Positions 62,737-64,000 of a stretch of 64,000 nt of DNA are shown here, in pieces. Positions within the stretch are counted from its first letter, which is position 1. Every line of letters begins with the position of its first letter. The notes below the pieces were generated by a model. The model did not search any database and had not been told where the DNA came from. It was given only the letters and a program-made list of their open reading frames with translations. Source of the stretch: Herbiconiux aconitum (GTDB lineage: Bacteria > Actinomycetota > Actinomycetes > Actinomycetales > Microbacteriaceae); the NCBI RefSeq assembly GCF_024979235.1, contig NZ_JANLCM010000001.1, forward strand, positions 1,798,001 through 1,862,000, written 5' to 3'. A program made the position numbers and the translations under genes.

Positions 62737-63551
62737 GCATCTTCAGTGTGATGCGGCGGCCGCGCTGGATCGCGACCCTCGTTCTCGCCTTGGCGGTGGC
62801 CGGCGGATTCGCCGCCCTCGGCCAGTGGCAACTCGATCGCGCCGTCTCGACGGGCACCGTCGTGAACGACCAGACCGAGCAGGTGCGGCCGCTCACCGAC
62901 GTCGCGCAGCCGCAGGCCCCGGTGGTGGAGACGCAGGCGGCGCAGCGTGTGAGCGTGCCGGGGCACTTCGTGGCCAGCGGCTACGACGTTCTGGGAGGCC
63001 GGCTGAACGACGGGGCCGACGGCTTCTGGGTGATCGGTCAGTTCGCGGTCGACAGCCCCGCCGACACCTACCTCGCCGTGGCCCTCGGCTGGACGCCACA
63101 GGCCGAGGAAGCCCTTGCGACAGCTCAGGCTCTCGCGGCCAACGCGGGATCGGTCTCTGAGACACTCGTCGGCCGATACCTGCCGACCGAGGCTCCTGTG
63201 CTCTCCGACGACCAGAAGCCGCTCGTCGGCGTGGAGTCGCTCTCCGGCGGGCCGATCCAGACCACCATGTCGGTCTCGACCCTGATCAACCAGTGGCCGG
63301 AGTTCGACCAGGCCGCCGACGTCTACGGTGGCTATGTCGTCACCGACACCCCGCCGGTCGGCCTCGACGTCATCTCCTCGCCCGAACCGTCGCGTTCGGT
63401 GGAGCTCAACTGGCTCAACATCTTCTATGCCGCCGAGTGGGTGGTGTTCGCCGGCTTCGCCATCTACCTCTGGTACCGCCTGGTGCGCGACACCTGGGAG
63501 CGCGAGCAGGAGGAAGCCGCAGATAACGCTCCGGATGCGCGGGTAGGCTAG
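62733..63551 (+). CDS. SURF1-like cytochrome oxidase biogenesis protein
   Basis: A 272-residue membrane protein with one helix near each end (about 13-33 and 232-252) and an extracytoplasmic domain between them, the SURF1 layout. The motif GQWQLDRAVS follows the first helix (SURF1 GxWQxxR), and the second helix begins LNWLNIFYAAEWVVFAGFAI, similar to actinobacterial SURF1. It probably helps haem/copper insertion or assembly of the aa3 oxidase. The TTG overlaps the antiporter stop by four bases, so the pairing is an operon. Confidence 0.87.
   Translation: MSIFSVMRRPRWIATLVLALAVAGGFAALGQWQLDRAVSTGTVVNDQTEQVRPLTDVAQPQAPVVETQAAQRVSVPGHFVASGYDVLGGRLNDGADGFWVIGQFAVDSPADTYLAVALGWTPQAEEALATAQALAANAGSVSETLVGRYLPTEAPVLSDDQKPLVGVESLSGGPIQTTMSVSTLINQWPEFDQAADVYGGYVVTDTPPVGLDVISSPEPSRSVELNWLNIFYAAEWVVFAGFAIYLWYRLVRDTWEREQEEAADNAPDARVG
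63544..63549 (+). promoter_or_regulatory. -10 box TAGGCT of the DUF3817-like gene (leaderless)
   Basis: TAGGCT ends 8 bases before the ATG at 63557 and overlaps the stop codon of the SURF1-like gene. Confidence 0.45.
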
Positions 63552-63556
63552 TTTCC

Positions 63557-64000
63557 ATGGCTCTCGCACCCAAGTTGAAGGACTTTCCGCGCATCCGCGG
63601 AGCCCTGAAGTTCTACCAGGTCGCCTCGATCATCACGGGCACGCTCCTTCTCCTGCTGTGCGCGGAGATGCTGCTGAAATACACCCCGATCGCGCTCGAA
63701 CTCGAGCTCGGCGGCCCGCAGGGGTTCCTCGCCCTCGTGCCCGCCGGCACCACAGTCGCCGTGAACATCAGCCTCGGCATCCTGATCGTGCACGGCTGGT
63801 TCTATGTCGTCTACCTGTTCTCCGACTTCCGACTGTGGAGCCTGATGCGCTGGCCGTTCCTGCGGTTCATCATCATCGCGCTCGGCGGAGTCATTCCCTT
63901 CCTCTCCTTCTTCCTCGAGGCGCGTATCGCCCGCGAGGTCACGGCCTACCTCGCCACGCGCGAAGCCGAGGCCGCCCTACCCGAACCTGTGGAGGCATCC
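63557..64000 (+). CDS. DUF3817-like membrane protein (3' end outside window)
   Basis: The frame is open from ATG 63557 to the window end, 148 residues without a stop. It begins MALAPKLKDFPRIRGALKFY and has three hydrophobic helices (about 21-40, 66-90 and 101-120) with HGWFYVVYLFSDFRLWSLM between the last two. This three-helix pattern with the conserved HGW/YLxxD/WS residues is that of DUF3817 proteins, which often sit beside SURF1-like genes in actinobacteria. Function unknown. The C-terminal tail is Glu/Ala/Pro-rich, so little of the protein may be missing. Confidence 0.85.
   Translation, partial: MALAPKLKDFPRIRGALKFYQVASIITGTLLLLLCAEMLLKYTPIALELELGGPQGFLALVPAGTTVAVNISLGILIVHGWFYVVYLFSDFRLWSLMRWPFLRFIIIALGGVIPFLSFFLEARIAREVTAYLATREAEAALPEPVEAS

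Overview
This 64 kb window is a chromosomal segment of a high-GC Gram-positive bacterium, almost certainly an actinobacterium of the Micrococcales and probably of the family Microbacteriaceae. The evidence is the strong GC bias at third codon positions, frequent GTG/TTG starts, TANNNT -10 boxes placed directly in front of start codons, CIRCE control of groES, the SecY-Adk-Map-InfA order, a GuaB3-type IMP dehydrogenase relative and an MT0933-type small protein. It is mostly core genome; I see no prophage, insertion sequence, CRISPR array, tRNA or rRNA gene, and no gene-free stretch longer than 300 bases.

Layout. (1) 1-3062: the 3' end of rpoC with a terminator, then two lineage-type membrane proteins of unknown function. 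(2) 3111-7719: the str operon (rpsL, rpsG, fusA, tuf) behind a strong promoter with a roughly 215-nt leader. (3) 7720-13319: an accessory interval between tuf and rpsJ with a divergent full-length HSP90, a four-base-overlapping helical-repeat partner, a small MT0933-type protein, a poxvirus-like topoisomerase IB, a 102-bp segment bounded by 14-bp perfect inverted repeats, and a fructosamine-kinase-family protein. (4) 13320-31412: the S10, spc and alpha ribosomal clusters through secY, adk, map, infA, rpmJ, rpsM, rpsK, rpoA and rplQ. They are interrupted by PTS genes (Enzyme I and a mannitol-type EIIA) between map and infA, and rpsN and rpsD are absent from their common places. (5) 31485-43495: truA, rplM-rpsI, glmM, coaA (minus strand), glmS, acpS, two tandem alanine racemases, and the tsaE-tsaB-rimI-tsaD set for tRNA t6A modification. 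(6) 43540-50600: three small DUF4190-like membrane proteins, a THUMP-like methyltransferase, groES behind two CIRCE operators, rarD, and two branched-chain-amino-acid-type binding lipoproteins, one of them internally shortened. (7) 50646-54776 (minus): the matching livHMGF-type ABC transporter. (8) 54984-64000: guaB, a DUF4097-like protein, guaB3, glpD, a KhtT/KhtU-like cation:proton antiporter pair, a SURF1-like protein and a DUF3817-like protein cut by the window end.

Functionally, most of the window is the translation machinery and its secretion, nucleotide and cell-wall-precursor neighbours. GlmM and GlmS feed UDP-GlcNAc synthesis and the Alr pair feeds D-alanine. The most distinctive features are the HSP90/helical-repeat pair and the inverted-repeat segment in the tuf-rpsJ interval, a recurring leaderless-gene architecture, a 12-nt sequence shared at the predicted transcription starts of infA and rplM, several palindromic operator candidates, and low-complexity tails on many ribosomal proteins.
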